The notes: generated from the letters alone by a model not told the origin. Positions 1 to 8,088 are shown, numbered from the stretch's first letter. The stretch: DNA of 11,628 nucleotides from UBA2798 sp046289975 (GCA_046289975.1 JBKBUQ010000093.1:1-11628); one strand, 5' to 3'. Numbers and translations: made by a program.

Positions 1-1
1 A

Positions 2-346
2 AAAATTGTGCTTATCGATTTTTGGGCATCGTGGTGCGGACCCTGCAGAAAAGAAAATCCTAACGTAGTGCGTGTCTATAACAAATACAAAGACAAAGGA
101 TTCACTATTTACAGCGTATCAATTGATCAAAGCAAGGAGAACTGGTTAGCTGCCATCGAAAAAGATCAACTCAGCTGGCCCAGCCATGTAAGCACACTGC
201 AGGGTTGGCAAACACCCATTCTTCGTGATTACGGTGTAAACGGTGTTCCGTTCACAGTTCTCATCGACAGGGAAGGAAAGATTATCCAGGCCAATTTGCG
301 CGGACCTATGCTGGAAGCTAAACTTGCAGAAATTTTCGGATTCTAA
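2..346 (+). CDS. TlpA/ResA-family thioredoxin-like protein, C-terminal part (5' end outside window)
   Basis: The reading frame is open from the left edge, so this is the C-terminal ~114 residues of a longer protein. The visible part is the core of a TlpA/ResA-type thioredoxin fold: the strand before the active site (IDFWAS), the redox-active WCGPC motif encoded at 32-46, and further on the segment GVNGVPFTVLID, which supplies the cis-proline loop. Proteins of this family are exported and anchored or periplasmic, and they reduce or exchange disulfides, for example in cytochrome c maturation. The N-terminal signal peptide, lipobox or extra domain that would fix the subfamily is not in the window. 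The stop codon TAA at 344-346 overlaps an ATG (TAATG), the usual arrangement for translational coupling to the next gene, so this is probably the first visible gene of a three-gene operon. The thioredoxin fold is certain; the physiological partner is unknown. Confidence 0.9.
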   Translation, partial: KIVLIDFWASWCGPCRKENPNVVRVYNKYKDKGFTIYSVSIDQSKENWLAAIEKDQLSWPSHVSTLQGWQTPILRDYGVNGVPFTVLIDREGKIIQANLRGPMLEAKLAEIFGF

Positions 347-376
347 TGCGGGTCGTGTTTTTCTCTTTGTCTTTCG
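346..376 (+). other. Out-of-frame start and signal-peptide segment of the M1 peptidase gene (apparent 1-nt frameshift)
   Basis: An ATG at 346-348 overlaps the upstream stop (TAATG) and begins MRVVFFSLSFVVV, a good signal-peptide core, but in a frame that runs to a TGA about 36 codons on. The peptidase frame itself has LLLFNASAQ from 377 on, which looks like the end of a signal peptide, yet has no ATG. Removing one base joins the two. For example, dropping one T of the five-T run at 358-362 gives MRVVFSLCLSLLLFNASAQ, a complete signal peptide with probable cleavage before Q. I see the two halves directly. That they belong together is inference. Confidence 0.6.
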
Positions 377-3300
377 TTGTTGTTATTCAACGCAAGCGCA
401 CAAAAAAAGAAGGTCAGAGAAGATTACTTCCAACAGGAAGTTCATTATTCCATTGATGTAAAGCTAGATGATGAAAATCATACCTTAACCGGTTTCGAAC
501 GGCTTGTTTACATCAACCGATCTCCACAAACACTTTCACAGTTGTATTTTCATTTGTGGCCAAACGCATATAGAAACAATGAAACAGCACTGGCCAAACA
601 ACTTCTTGAAAACGGTGAAACAGCAATGCACTTTGCTAACCCCCAACGCGAACTCGGATTTATTGACTCAATACAATTCATCGTCAATAAGGATACCATT
701 AGATGGGAATATGATTCCACCCACTTGGATATAGCAGTTTTGCACTTGAATAAATTACTCAAGCCTGGTGATACTGCCATAATTACAACTCCTTTCTTTA
801 TAAAACTTCCCACCAGTTTTTCAAGACTTGGACATGTGGATCAATCTTACCAAATCACTCAATGGTATCCAAAGCCTGCAGTTTTCGATCGTGATGGCTG
901 GCATCAAATGCCTTACTTGGATCAGGGAGAGTTCTACTCAGAATTTGGAAGTTTTGATGTTCGAATAACCGTACCGTCCAACTATGTAGTTTCTGCAACA
1001 GGTGATTTATTTGAGTGTCCGGACGAAGAGAAATGGCTTGAATTACGCGCAAAACAAACGAAATTACTTCTCGAAGAAAACCGCCTGGATAAAACCGGAA
1101 GAATTCGTGGAGAATTCACAAATGAATTCCCGGTATCATCATCCGAATGGAAAACACTTCGCTTCAAACAAAATAATGTACATGATTTTGCTTGGTTTGC
1201 TGACAAACGCTTTTATGTATTACGTGGCGAATACAACCTGCCAAAAAGCGGCAGAAATGTAACGATGTGGAGTTTTTTCACGCAACAAAATTCCAAATAT
1301 TGGGCAAAGTCGATTCAATACCTTCATGATGCTGTGAAATACTATTCCATGTGGAACGGAGAATACCCTTACAACGTTGTTAGTGCAGTTGACGGGACCA
1401 TTTCAGCAGGCGGAGGAATGGAGTATCCAACAGTTACTGTTATCGGAAATGTAAGTTCCGACTTTGGACTGGAAACAGTAATCATGCATGAAGTTGGCCA
1501 CAATTGGTTCTATGGAATTCTTGGTTCCAATGAAAGAGATCACCCTTGGATGGATGAAGGTCTCAACTCATTCAATGAAATGCGGTATATCGAAACGAAA
1601 TATCCTGAGCTCACTTTACTTGCATCTTTTGCACCTCAACTTTCCTCGAGGAATGAATTTTTCGGAACGAAAAAAGTGAAACAGCGTTCGCAGTACTATT
1701 TGATGTACATGATGAATGCTCGCCGCAATCTTGATCAACCCATCGAAGAAAAATCAGAGAATTACACATCTACCAATTACGGAGCAATTGTGTATTCTAA
1801 AACAGCATTGGCATTTGATTATTTGCGCGCTTATCTTGGGGATAAGGTGTTCGACAAGTGCATGCATACCTATTACGAACGTTGGAAATTCAAACACCCC
1901 TCACCGGAGGATCTAAAGGATGTTTTCCAGGAAGTTTCCCAAAAAGATCTGAGTTGGTTTTTCGATGGAGTAATTCAGGGAAATGAGGTCATCGATTACA
2001 AATTCAAACGGAAAATGCGCGTTGACCGTACCTCAACAAAAACATACACCTGGATGAAGTACGAAGAACATTTGGTTGTGGTGAATGAAGGAACTGTTGC
2101 CGTGCCATTTTGTATTAACGGCATTAAAGGAGATACGGTTTTTAATACCATTTGGTACGCAGGACACACCGGAAAACAACCGGTCACTTTTCCAAATGGA
2201 CCGTATGACTATATCAAAATAGATGCACGTGAGCGAATGCCAGAGGTTGACAGGAAAAACAACATGCTCAAAGAAAAGGGACTATTCCGCAGAATTGAAC
2301 CCGTGCGATTTCAGTTTATTACCAGTATAGAAGATCCGAAAAAAAGTGTGTTGTATTGGACACCGGTTGCGGGATACAATCTGTACGATGGTCCAATGCT
2401 TGGATTGCTTGTTTACAACAACTTATTTCCTACACGTCCGCTTGAATGGCAGATCATGCCCATGTTTGGTTTTGCATCCAAAAAACCAATTGGTTACGGT
2501 CACATCAATCAAAGGATCAATACCAGAAAAAGTGAGCTCTTCAATCATTTGGATATTGAACTGAACGTTTCCTCTTTTTCTACAGATGATTTTATCTCAG
2601 GGTTCTTCACCACAACTACGAACTTTTACAAAGTTGCACCCGAGATATTCTTCCAGTTCAAAAAGAAAAAATTAAGGAGTGTTAATGATCATTCGGTATT
2701 ACTTCGTTCAGTTTACACCATTGAAAATTCGGAATACACCTGTGCAGAATGCCTTCCGGGTATAACCCCACCTGAAAAATTCAGCGACAATCATCTCTAC
2801 AATGAATTGCGATATACTTACATGAATTCAACTACCCTTCGTCCTTGGGCAGGTGAATTATTAATACAGCAGCATCAAGATTTCTTCAGGGCTTCGATCG
2901 ATATTGTAAACAAATTCATTTATAACGTAAAGAATGATTTTATCGAAACTCGTTTTTTTGCCGGTAAATTTATTTACAACAACTCGCTTAGCGCGCGGTA
3001 TAACTTCAGGGCAGATGGTTTGCATGGTCGCAATGATTATACCTACGATCATGTTTTTCCCGGACGAAATGCAGTTGATGGAATATGGGCCAACCAGTTT
3101 GTCAATAATCATGGCGGATTAAAAATCGGAACGGCAAATGGACAGAGTGTGGATTGGATGCTGGGCGGGAATGTGCGAGCAACACTTCCAGTTGTTCCAT
3201 TTAACGTATTTGCAGATGCGGTCCTTAGCGGAAATCCGGGGATTAATCCTGTTTTTCTATTTGATGCCGGTGTATATTTACCCTTACTTGGAAAAACAGT

Positions 3301-3445
3301 AAATGTGTATTTCCCTTTAATCTGGTCGGGAATTATCAAGTCAGAATATTCAGCAAATGGATGGAAATACAATCGCGCGATTCGATTTACGTTTGATCTC
3401 GCCGGGAAAAATCCTTTCCGTGCCATAAAAAACATCAACGGCTGA
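377..3445 (+). CDS. M1-family zinc metallopeptidase (aminopeptidase N-like) with a barrel-like C-terminal half
   Basis: The product is 1022 residues counted from TTG 377; the true start is probably ATG 346 with a frame break between. Residues up to about 560 form an M1 peptidase: a GGGMEY substrate motif (345-350, the counterpart of GAMEN), the zinc site H371-E372-x-x-H375 followed after 18 residues by E394 (exact HExxH-x18-E), and the candidate catalytic tyrosine Y473 in VYSKTALAF. M1 enzymes remove N-terminal amino acids from peptides. From about residue 640 to the end there is no peptidase similarity. That part is rich in aromatic, alternating polar/non-polar strands with repeated Asn/Tyr turns, and reads like an outer-membrane barrel, ending in a strand (RFTFDL) plus a short basic tail. 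I infer a surface or outer-membrane-anchored peptidase feeding on external peptides. The upstream thioredoxin gene and the downstream lpxH-like gene abut or overlap it. Confidence 0.9.
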   Translation: MLLFNASAQKKKVREDYFQQEVHYSIDVKLDDENHTLTGFERLVYINRSPQTLSQLYFHLWPNAYRNNETALAKQLLENGETAMHFANPQRELGFIDSIQFIVNKDTIRWEYDSTHLDIAVLHLNKLLKPGDTAIITTPFFIKLPTSFSRLGHVDQSYQITQWYPKPAVFDRDGWHQMPYLDQGEFYSEFGSFDVRITVPSNYVVSATGDLFECPDEEKWLELRAKQTKLLLEENRLDKTGRIRGEFTNEFPVSSSEWKTLRFKQNNVHDFAWFADKRFYVLRGEYNLPKSGRNVTMWSFFTQQNSKYWAKSIQYLHDAVKYYSMWNGEYPYNVVSAVDGTISAGGGMEYPTVTVIGNVSSDFGLETVIMHEVGHNWFYGILGSNERDHPWMDEGLNSFNEMRYIETKYPELTLLASFAPQLSSRNEFFGTKKVKQRSQYYLMYMMNARRNLDQPIEEKSENYTSTNYGAIVYSKTALAFDYLRAYLGDKVFDKCMHTYYERWKFKHPSPEDLKDVFQEVSQKDLSWFFDGVIQGNEVIDYKFKRKMRVDRTSTKTYTWMKYEEHLVVVNEGTVAVPFCINGIKGDTVFNTIWYAGHTGKQPVTFPNGPYDYIKIDARERMPEVDRKNNMLKEKGLFRRIEPVRFQFITSIEDPKKSVLYWTPVAGYNLYDGPMLGLLVYNNLFPTRPLEWQIMPMFGFASKKPIGYGHINQRINTRKSELFNHLDIELNVSSFSTDDFISGFFTTTTNFYKVAPEIFFQFKKKKLRSVNDHSVLLRSVYTIENSEYTCAECLPGITPPEKFSDNHLYNELRYTYMNSTTLRPWAGELLIQQHQDFFRASIDIVNKFIYNVKNDFIETRFFAGKFIYNNSLSARYNFRADGLHGRNDYTYDHVFPGRNAVDGIWANQFVNNHGGLKIGTANGQSVDWMLGGNVRATLPVVPFNVFADAVLSGNPGINPVFLFDAGVYLPLLGKTVNVYFPLIWSGIIKSEYSANGWKYNRAIRFTFDLAGKNPFRAIKNING

Positions 3446-4188
3446 AGCAGGGTAAAAAAATATATTTTGCAAGCGACTTTCATCTTGGTGTTCCCAACTA
3501 CACCGAAAGCAGAAAGCGAGAAGACCGTATTGTTAAATGGCTCAATGAAATTGAAAAGGACGCACAGGAAATTTATCTCGTTGGAGATGTTTTCGATTTT
3601 TGGTTCGAATACAAAAGAGCTATCCCAAAAGGATTTGTACGCTTACAGGGAAAAATCGCAGAATTATGCGACAAGGGAATTCCTGTAAAGGTTTTCATTG
3701 GTAACCACGATATGTGGATGTTTGACTATTTGCCTACTGAACTTGGAATTGAGCTATTCAGAGAGCCTGTTACCGTTAATTACTCAGGAAAGAAATTCAT
3801 GATCGGACATGGAGACGGACTTGGTCCGGGCGATCACGGATACAAAATGATAAAAAAAATTTTTCGAAATAGAGTTTGTCAATGGATGTTTGCCCGATTG
3901 CATCCAAATTTCGGAATTGGAATTGCAAACTATTTTTCAAAAAGCAGCAGGAAAAAAACAAAACATGAAGATCAATACCTGGGCGATGAAAAGGAATACC
4001 TTGTCAACTATTGCAAGGGTATTTTGCAACGTGAGGATTACGATTATTTTGTTTTTGGTCATCGACACCTTCCCATTGACATGAAAATCGGGAACGCCCG
4101 GTATATTAATCTTGGCGATTGGATCAAATTCTACACCTATGCAGAGTTTGACGGAATCACAATGACATTTAAAACCTATGAGGATTAA
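3442..4188 (+). CDS. lpxH: LpxH-like UDP-2,3-diacylglucosamine diphosphatase (calcineurin-like metallophosphoesterase), apparent CTG start
   Basis: The predicted enzyme hydrolyses UDP-2,3-diacylglucosamine to lipid X and UMP in lipid A synthesis, at the inner face of the cytoplasmic membrane. Starting from CTG 3442 it has 248 residues (MKQGKKIYFASDFHLG...), about normal for the family. All metallophosphoesterase motifs are present: D12-x-H14 in SDFHLG, GDVFD (48-52), GNHD (87-90), GHGDG with H123 and D125, and GHRH with H207 and H209. The segment between GHGDG and GHRH contains the basic, helical stretch typical of the LpxH cap. No ATG, GTG or TTG lies in frame between the stop at 3394-3396 and the ATG at 3712. 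Starting at 3712 would remove the first three motifs and leave a dead 158-residue stub. The CTG overlaps the peptidase stop (CTGA), mimicking the common ATGA coupling. Function is well supported; the start codon is inference. Confidence 0.85.
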   Translation: MKQGKKIYFASDFHLGVPNYTESRKREDRIVKWLNEIEKDAQEIYLVGDVFDFWFEYKRAIPKGFVRLQGKIAELCDKGIPVKVFIGNHDMWMFDYLPTELGIELFREPVTVNYSGKKFMIGHGDGLGPGDHGYKMIKKIFRNRVCQWMFARLHPNFGIGIANYFSKSSRKKTKHEDQYLGDEKEYLVNYCKGILQREDYDYFVFGHRHLPIDMKIGNARYINLGDWIKFYTYAEFDGITMTFKTYED

Positions 4189-4189
4189 A

Positions 4190-5191
4190 TCATGCGGAGA
4201 TCTTTTTCACCAGATCTACCAAACGAGCCGAATATCCTCCTTCATTGTCATACCATCCTACAATTTTCACCATATTTCCAATAACTGAAGTGAGTTGGGC
4301 ATCAAATACGCAGGAGTGTTTATTACCGATACAATCTACTGAAACCACCGGGTCTTCAGTGTATTCTAAAATCCCTTTCAATTCAGCCTTCGACTGATCA
4401 TAAAAAGCTTTATTGATAGCATCGACACTGATCGGTTTTTTTACTATAAAAGTAATATCCGTAAGCGATCCATCCGGAACCGGAACACGGATTCCACAAC
4501 CACCAACCTTGCCTTCAAGCTCAGGAAAAATACGTGTTATTGCCTTCGCTGCGCCGGTAGTTGTTGGAATTATTGATAATGCCGCTGCTCTTGAACGTCG
4601 AAGATCAGAATGTGGTGCGTCGTGCAAGCGCTGATCCCCGGTATAAGAATGCACAGTAGAAACATAGCAACTTTCAACTTCACATAAATCATGAATTATT
4701 TTGATCATCGGTGAAGCACAATTCGTGGTGCAGGATGCATTTGAAATTACCTTTTCAGTGCCATCGAGCAAATGATCGTTAATACCCAATACAACCGTTT
4801 TCACATCATCTGTCTTTGCAGGTGCAGAAATGATTACTTTTTTTGCTCCTGCAGCAATATGTTTCATCGCGCCGTCCATTGAAGTGAAATGGCCTGTTGA
4901 CTCGATCACAATGTCAACGTTCATTTGTCCCCATGGTAACTTAGAAGGATCTTTTTCAGCGAGCACTTGAATTTTTCGGCCATTGATTGCAATACTTTTT
5001 TCACCCGCAACTACTTCTCCGGGAAATCGTCCATGAACGGAATCATACTTAAGCAAATGAGCAAGTGTTCCTGAATCTGTCAAGTCATTAATGGCTACTA
5101 ATTCAAGATTGGATTCCTCAAGGAGGTAGCGTGTAAAAACTCTTCCAATTCGGCCAAAACCATTAATCGCAATTCGAACTTTTGCTGTCAT
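4190..5191 (-). CDS. gap: Type I glyceraldehyde-3-phosphate dehydrogenase
   Basis: This 333-residue protein catalyses the phosphorylating oxidation of glyceraldehyde-3-phosphate to 1,3-bisphosphoglycerate in glycolysis and gluconeogenesis (cytosolic homotetramer). The Rossmann motif NGFGRIGR is at 10-17. D36 in IND follows the second strand and favours NAD. The catalytic cysteine is C154 in SNASCTTNC, and the general-base histidine is H181 in HSYTGDQ. The C-terminal KIVGWYDNEGGYSARLVDLV is typical of the family. I chose ATG 5191 (MTAKVRIAINGFGR) rather than a start 14 codons upstream, because the extra residues would run through the upstream terminator hairpin and do not match the family. The gene ends one base from the end of the convergent lpxH-like gene. 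It lies 74 nt downstream of the secreted BNR protein gene but behind a strong terminator, so it probably has its own promoter. Confidence 0.96.
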   Translation of the reverse strand: MTAKVRIAINGFGRIGRVFTRYLLEESNLELVAINDLTDSGTLAHLLKYDSVHGRFPGEVVAGEKSIAINGRKIQVLAEKDPSKLPWGQMNVDIVIESTGHFTSMDGAMKHIAAGAKKVIISAPAKTDDVKTVVLGINDHLLDGTEKVISNASCTTNCASPMIKIIHDLCEVESCYVSTVHSYTGDQRLHDAPHSDLRRSRAAALSIIPTTTGAAKAITRIFPELEGKVGGCGIRVPVPDGSLTDITFIVKKPISVDAINKAFYDQSKAELKGILEYTEDPVVSVDCIGNKHSCVFDAQLTSVIGNMVKIVGWYDNEGGYSARLVDLVKKISA

Positions 5192-5205
5192 GCTGCTTAT
5201 TTTTC

Positions 5206-5213
5206 CAAATGTA
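5206..5213 (-). promoter_or_regulatory. Candidate -7 element of the gap promoter
   Basis: On the minus strand this reads TACATTTG, an exact match to the Bacteroidota -7 consensus TANNTTTG, 14 nt upstream of the gap ATG. It lies immediately after the T-tract of the terminator of the upstream gene. No TTG -33 element stands at the expected distance; that position falls in the terminator hairpin. The leader would be only about 8-10 nt. This is suggestive only. Confidence 0.3.
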
Positions 5214-5247
5214 AAACAAAAAAGGCCCTGCAATTGGGCAGGGCCTT
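5213..5247 (-). terminator. Intrinsic terminator of the secreted BNR protein gene
   Basis: There is a perfect 10-bp inverted repeat (AAGGCCCTGC at 5222-5231 and GCAGGGCCTT at 5238-5247) with a 6-nt loop. On the minus strand it is followed by six T, a G and four more T. The stem has a GC-rich core and begins 18 nt past the stop codon of the gene ending at 5266. In the plus direction there is no comparable T-tract, so it acts on the minus strand. Confidence 0.9.
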
Positions 5248-5265
5248 AAACTGAATAAATTAAGA

Positions 5266-8088
5266 TTAGTGTGTTACAACCAAACGTCCTTGATAAACAT
5301 TCGCCCCTGCCTGAGCACGGACAATGTAGGTACCATTGGCAAGATCAGCAACGTTGACATCAACCTGAAGCTTGCCTTCAGGACGGTTACCAAGGGCAAC
5401 TGAACGTACCATTTGACCTGAGATATTGTAAATGGAAACATTCACATTTGCAGCTTCGTCGAGATCAAATGTAATGCGACCATTATCCTGCATTGGGTTA
5501 GGATAAATTGCAACATTTAAGATTTTACGAGCGCCTGAAGAGTTGAGATCATTCTCTTTTACACTTAGGAATGCTTCTGTTCTCCAAATACCACGTCCAA
5601 AAGTACCAATGTATACTTCACCAGGACGATTAGTTCCATCTTCCCATTTACGCCATTGCTGACGAACAGAATAGACTGGCACCAACCAAGGACCGTTAAC
5701 TTGACTTTGGAATGTCCACTGCGTAGAAGTTCCATTGATGTTATCCGTCACATAAACACCAAATTCAGTCCCCACAATTACCTGGTCAGGATTGTTTACA
5801 TTGATAATTGCATCGTAAACAGGAATGTTTGGAAGGTTACCATGAATAGAGCTGAAAGATGAAGTTCCCATGGTAGAAACAGCTGTTGTTGATTCCCTTA
5901 CCCGGTTTGAGCTGAAACCACTTAATGTAACAACAACATGTTCAGGATCGTTCATATCGATTGCAATACCCTCAACAGAAGCGCCGGCAGACTGGAGAAT
6001 TCTGGTAGTTGTTACAGATGAAAGATCCATAACAGGAGCATAAACCGTATTAAGTCCACTGATTCTCCAAACATCACCATCAGATGTACCTACAAAAAGG
6101 TGGTTACCATCATGACTGAATTCGAGGCATTGTGCAAACTCACCGGTTAACACAGTAGTGAATGAAGGGGTAGCAGAAAATCGGAGCGCTTGTCGAGTAA
6201 TACGTACTTCAGAGGCAAGAGCGATAGCATAAAGCGATTGAACATAATCCTGAAGTTGAATAATATTAGCACCGTTTGTTGATGCAATAATATTGGTTGG
6301 CGTAATGTAGAACAAGTCCGTTTGGAATGTTTTTGAAACATACCATACGGTATCACCAGCAGGAACCAAAATATCGCCAGCCAGAGTAGAACTATTTCCA
6401 AGCTGAACACCAACTGTTTCAAGACTATTGAAGTCTTTTGGATTTTCATAAAGGCGACCAACTGTTTTAAATCCTGCATTAGTAGGAGGCGTAAAGAATG
6501 GGGAGAAAGAGAACCCGCCATCATCAGAACGTTGCATATCACCTGTATAAACAGAGGCGAACATCACATCGGGATTCATATGAGAAATATCACAATCAAA
6601 ACCATCACCACCACGAACATCTTCGAAAGTTAACATGGTAACTCCAGTATGACGGTTTAATAGGGTTCCGTTATCTTGCGTTCCACCGATTACATCTCCA
6701 TCTGCAGAAAAACCGATACCGTAAAACTGGGTTACGTTATATCCACGGTTTGCAGGGAAAAACAGGTTTCCTTTATCAGGTGATTTACCAATACCACCAT
6801 CATTACCGATGTAAAGGATATTGTTTTCGTCCCATTCCATTTCGTGGTTATCAGCATGTACATAAACCGGCGACAAAGGAGAAGCGAACCACAATGAGCG
6901 TTGTTCCCACTGACCAAAAGCCGGAACTAATCCTTGTTCACGATTCCACGCATAAACATCGATACCTCCAAGCAAGGCCTGATCAGGACGACCGGGAACT
7001 GCAGAAATCACATTGTCGTAAATTCCTTGTCCGTTAGCAGAAATAAATGGATCAAAACCTGCACTCGATGCCGGAGCAATTTCAGCCCAGGTTAAACCGT
7101 TATCTTCAGAGAAGTACTGCCCGAAAAGTGTAGAATTTGTTTTAACGCTTGATGCATAGATGTTCCAGTTGTTGATTGAATTCTTTTCAAAAGAAATAGC
7201 ATATTCAATACGACCAACACCTGAAGCCGGAATCTGTCCGGGGCCTGATCCTGAAACATTAGTAAAGTTTGCACCTGCATCTGTTGAAACCCAGGTACGA
7301 ATACCTGCAGAAGCTACAGCGCAAACAATTACATTTCCATCAGGAGAAACCTTAACATCAAAGCATTGTCCACCACCGGGTGCTGCAACATTGGTAACAG
7401 TAAGAGTAGAAGTTCCCTCCACTATTTTCAATCCATTGCTGGTTGCGCACCAGATTTTATTGGGATTAACCGGATCAGGAATAATCTCAACCCAATTAAA
7501 ATTAGAAGTAGAAGGCACCTGGGTCCAGGTAGTACCATTGTCATCAGAATAAAAGAGGCCATCTCCTGAGAAATACTCATTAAAATATCCGCCAAAACCG
7601 GTTCCAACGAATAAACGACCACCACGAGTTTGGCCCATGGAAGCAATTGCAAGCGTTTGATCAAAACTGTCAACTCGACCCCAGGAATTACCACCGTTGG
7701 ATGAAACAAACAATCCGCCACTTACACTTCCTGCCCATATGCGCCCACTGAAGAAGCGGTCAATGGTGATGGCTCGTGTACGGCCCCCGATATTATCCGG
7801 GCCTTCTTCGTACCAATGGAAATTGGCTGTACGGGCGAACTCACCGGCTGCTATTTGAGCCTTAACCTGATCGCGGGTGTTTTTGATCAATTGCTCATCG
7901 TAAACACCATTTCCGTTCAAACGAAGGGATTTGTAATATTCAGCCGCCTCATCTACAGTTGGGCGTTCACCCTTTGCAGAACGCGGGGTGTATTTTTCAG
8001 ACACATTGGCCAATTGGACAGCGGTAAAAAAAACACCGCCCAGCAAGCCAAGACTGATTGTCGAAAAAAGTAAATTCTTGTTCTTCAT
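5266..8088 (-). CDS. Secreted sortilin/BNR-repeat protein with type IX secretion C-terminal sorting domain
   Basis: This is a 940-residue exported protein. Residues 1 to ~25 form a Sec signal peptide (MKNKN, then a hydrophobic core). A segment FHWYEEGPDNIGGRTRAI at ~90-107 resembles the usual entry into the beta-propeller of VPS10/sortilin-like BNR proteins of Bacteroidota. Asp-box (S-x-D-x-G-x-T-W) repeats are visible at ~129-136, 181-188, 268-275, 327-334 and 521-528, indicating one or more beta-propellers. A Y/V-H-A-D-N-H-E-M motif near 409-417 is another landmark of this group. Residues ~856-940 form a type A T9SS sorting domain, starting near YPNPMQDNG and ending GRLVVTH. The protein should therefore cross the outer membrane by T9SS and be displayed on, or released from, the surface. 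The Asp-box fold occurs in glycosidases and non-enzymatic proteins; I see no catalytic set for sialidase activity, so substrate and function are unknown. It appears monocistronic, with its own promoter and terminator. Confidence 0.92.
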   Translation of the reverse strand: MKNKNLLFSTISLGLLGGVFFTAVQLANVSEKYTPRSAKGERPTVDEAAEYYKSLRLNGNGVYDEQLIKNTRDQVKAQIAAGEFARTANFHWYEEGPDNIGGRTRAITIDRFFSGRIWAGSVSGGLFVSSNGGNSWGRVDSFDQTLAIASMGQTRGGRLFVGTGFGGYFNEYFSGDGLFYSDDNGTTWTQVPSTSNFNWVEIIPDPVNPNKIWCATSNGLKIVEGTSTLTVTNVAAPGGGQCFDVKVSPDGNVIVCAVASAGIRTWVSTDAGANFTNVSGSGPGQIPASGVGRIEYAISFEKNSINNWNIYASSVKTNSTLFGQYFSEDNGLTWAEIAPASSAGFDPFISANGQGIYDNVISAVPGRPDQALLGGIDVYAWNREQGLVPAFGQWEQRSLWFASPLSPVYVHADNHEMEWDENNILYIGNDGGIGKSPDKGNLFFPANRGYNVTQFYGIGFSADGDVIGGTQDNGTLLNRHTGVTMLTFEDVRGGDGFDCDISHMNPDVMFASVYTGDMQRSDDGGFSFSPFFTPPTNAGFKTVGRLYENPKDFNSLETVGVQLGNSSTLAGDILVPAGDTVWYVSKTFQTDLFYITPTNIIASTNGANIIQLQDYVQSLYAIALASEVRITRQALRFSATPSFTTVLTGEFAQCLEFSHDGNHLFVGTSDGDVWRISGLNTVYAPVMDLSSVTTTRILQSAGASVEGIAIDMNDPEHVVVTLSGFSSNRVRESTTAVSTMGTSSFSSIHGNLPNIPVYDAIINVNNPDQVIVGTEFGVYVTDNINGTSTQWTFQSQVNGPWLVPVYSVRQQWRKWEDGTNRPGEVYIGTFGRGIWRTEAFLSVKENDLNSSGARKILNVAIYPNPMQDNGRITFDLDEAANVNVSIYNISGQMVRSVALGNRPEGKLQVDVNVADLANGTYIVRAQAGANVYQGRLVVTH

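Noticed and set aside
4198..4217. Two AGATCT copies 8 nt apart, able to form a hairpin, just past the end of the lpxH-like gene.
   Set aside because: They lie inside the gap coding region, encoding conserved residues, and the stem is short with no T-tract after it. I do not call a terminator.
5192..5233. In-frame upstream ATG extending GAPDH by 14 residues.
   Set aside because: The extension would be translated from the terminator hairpin and does not match GAPDH N-termini; ATG 5191 gives the canonical start.
7160..7552. 130-residue open frame on the plus strand opposite the BNR protein gene.
   Set aside because: Its sequence is the antisense of the propeller-coding frame, with no domain, signal or start context of its own; it is a shadow.
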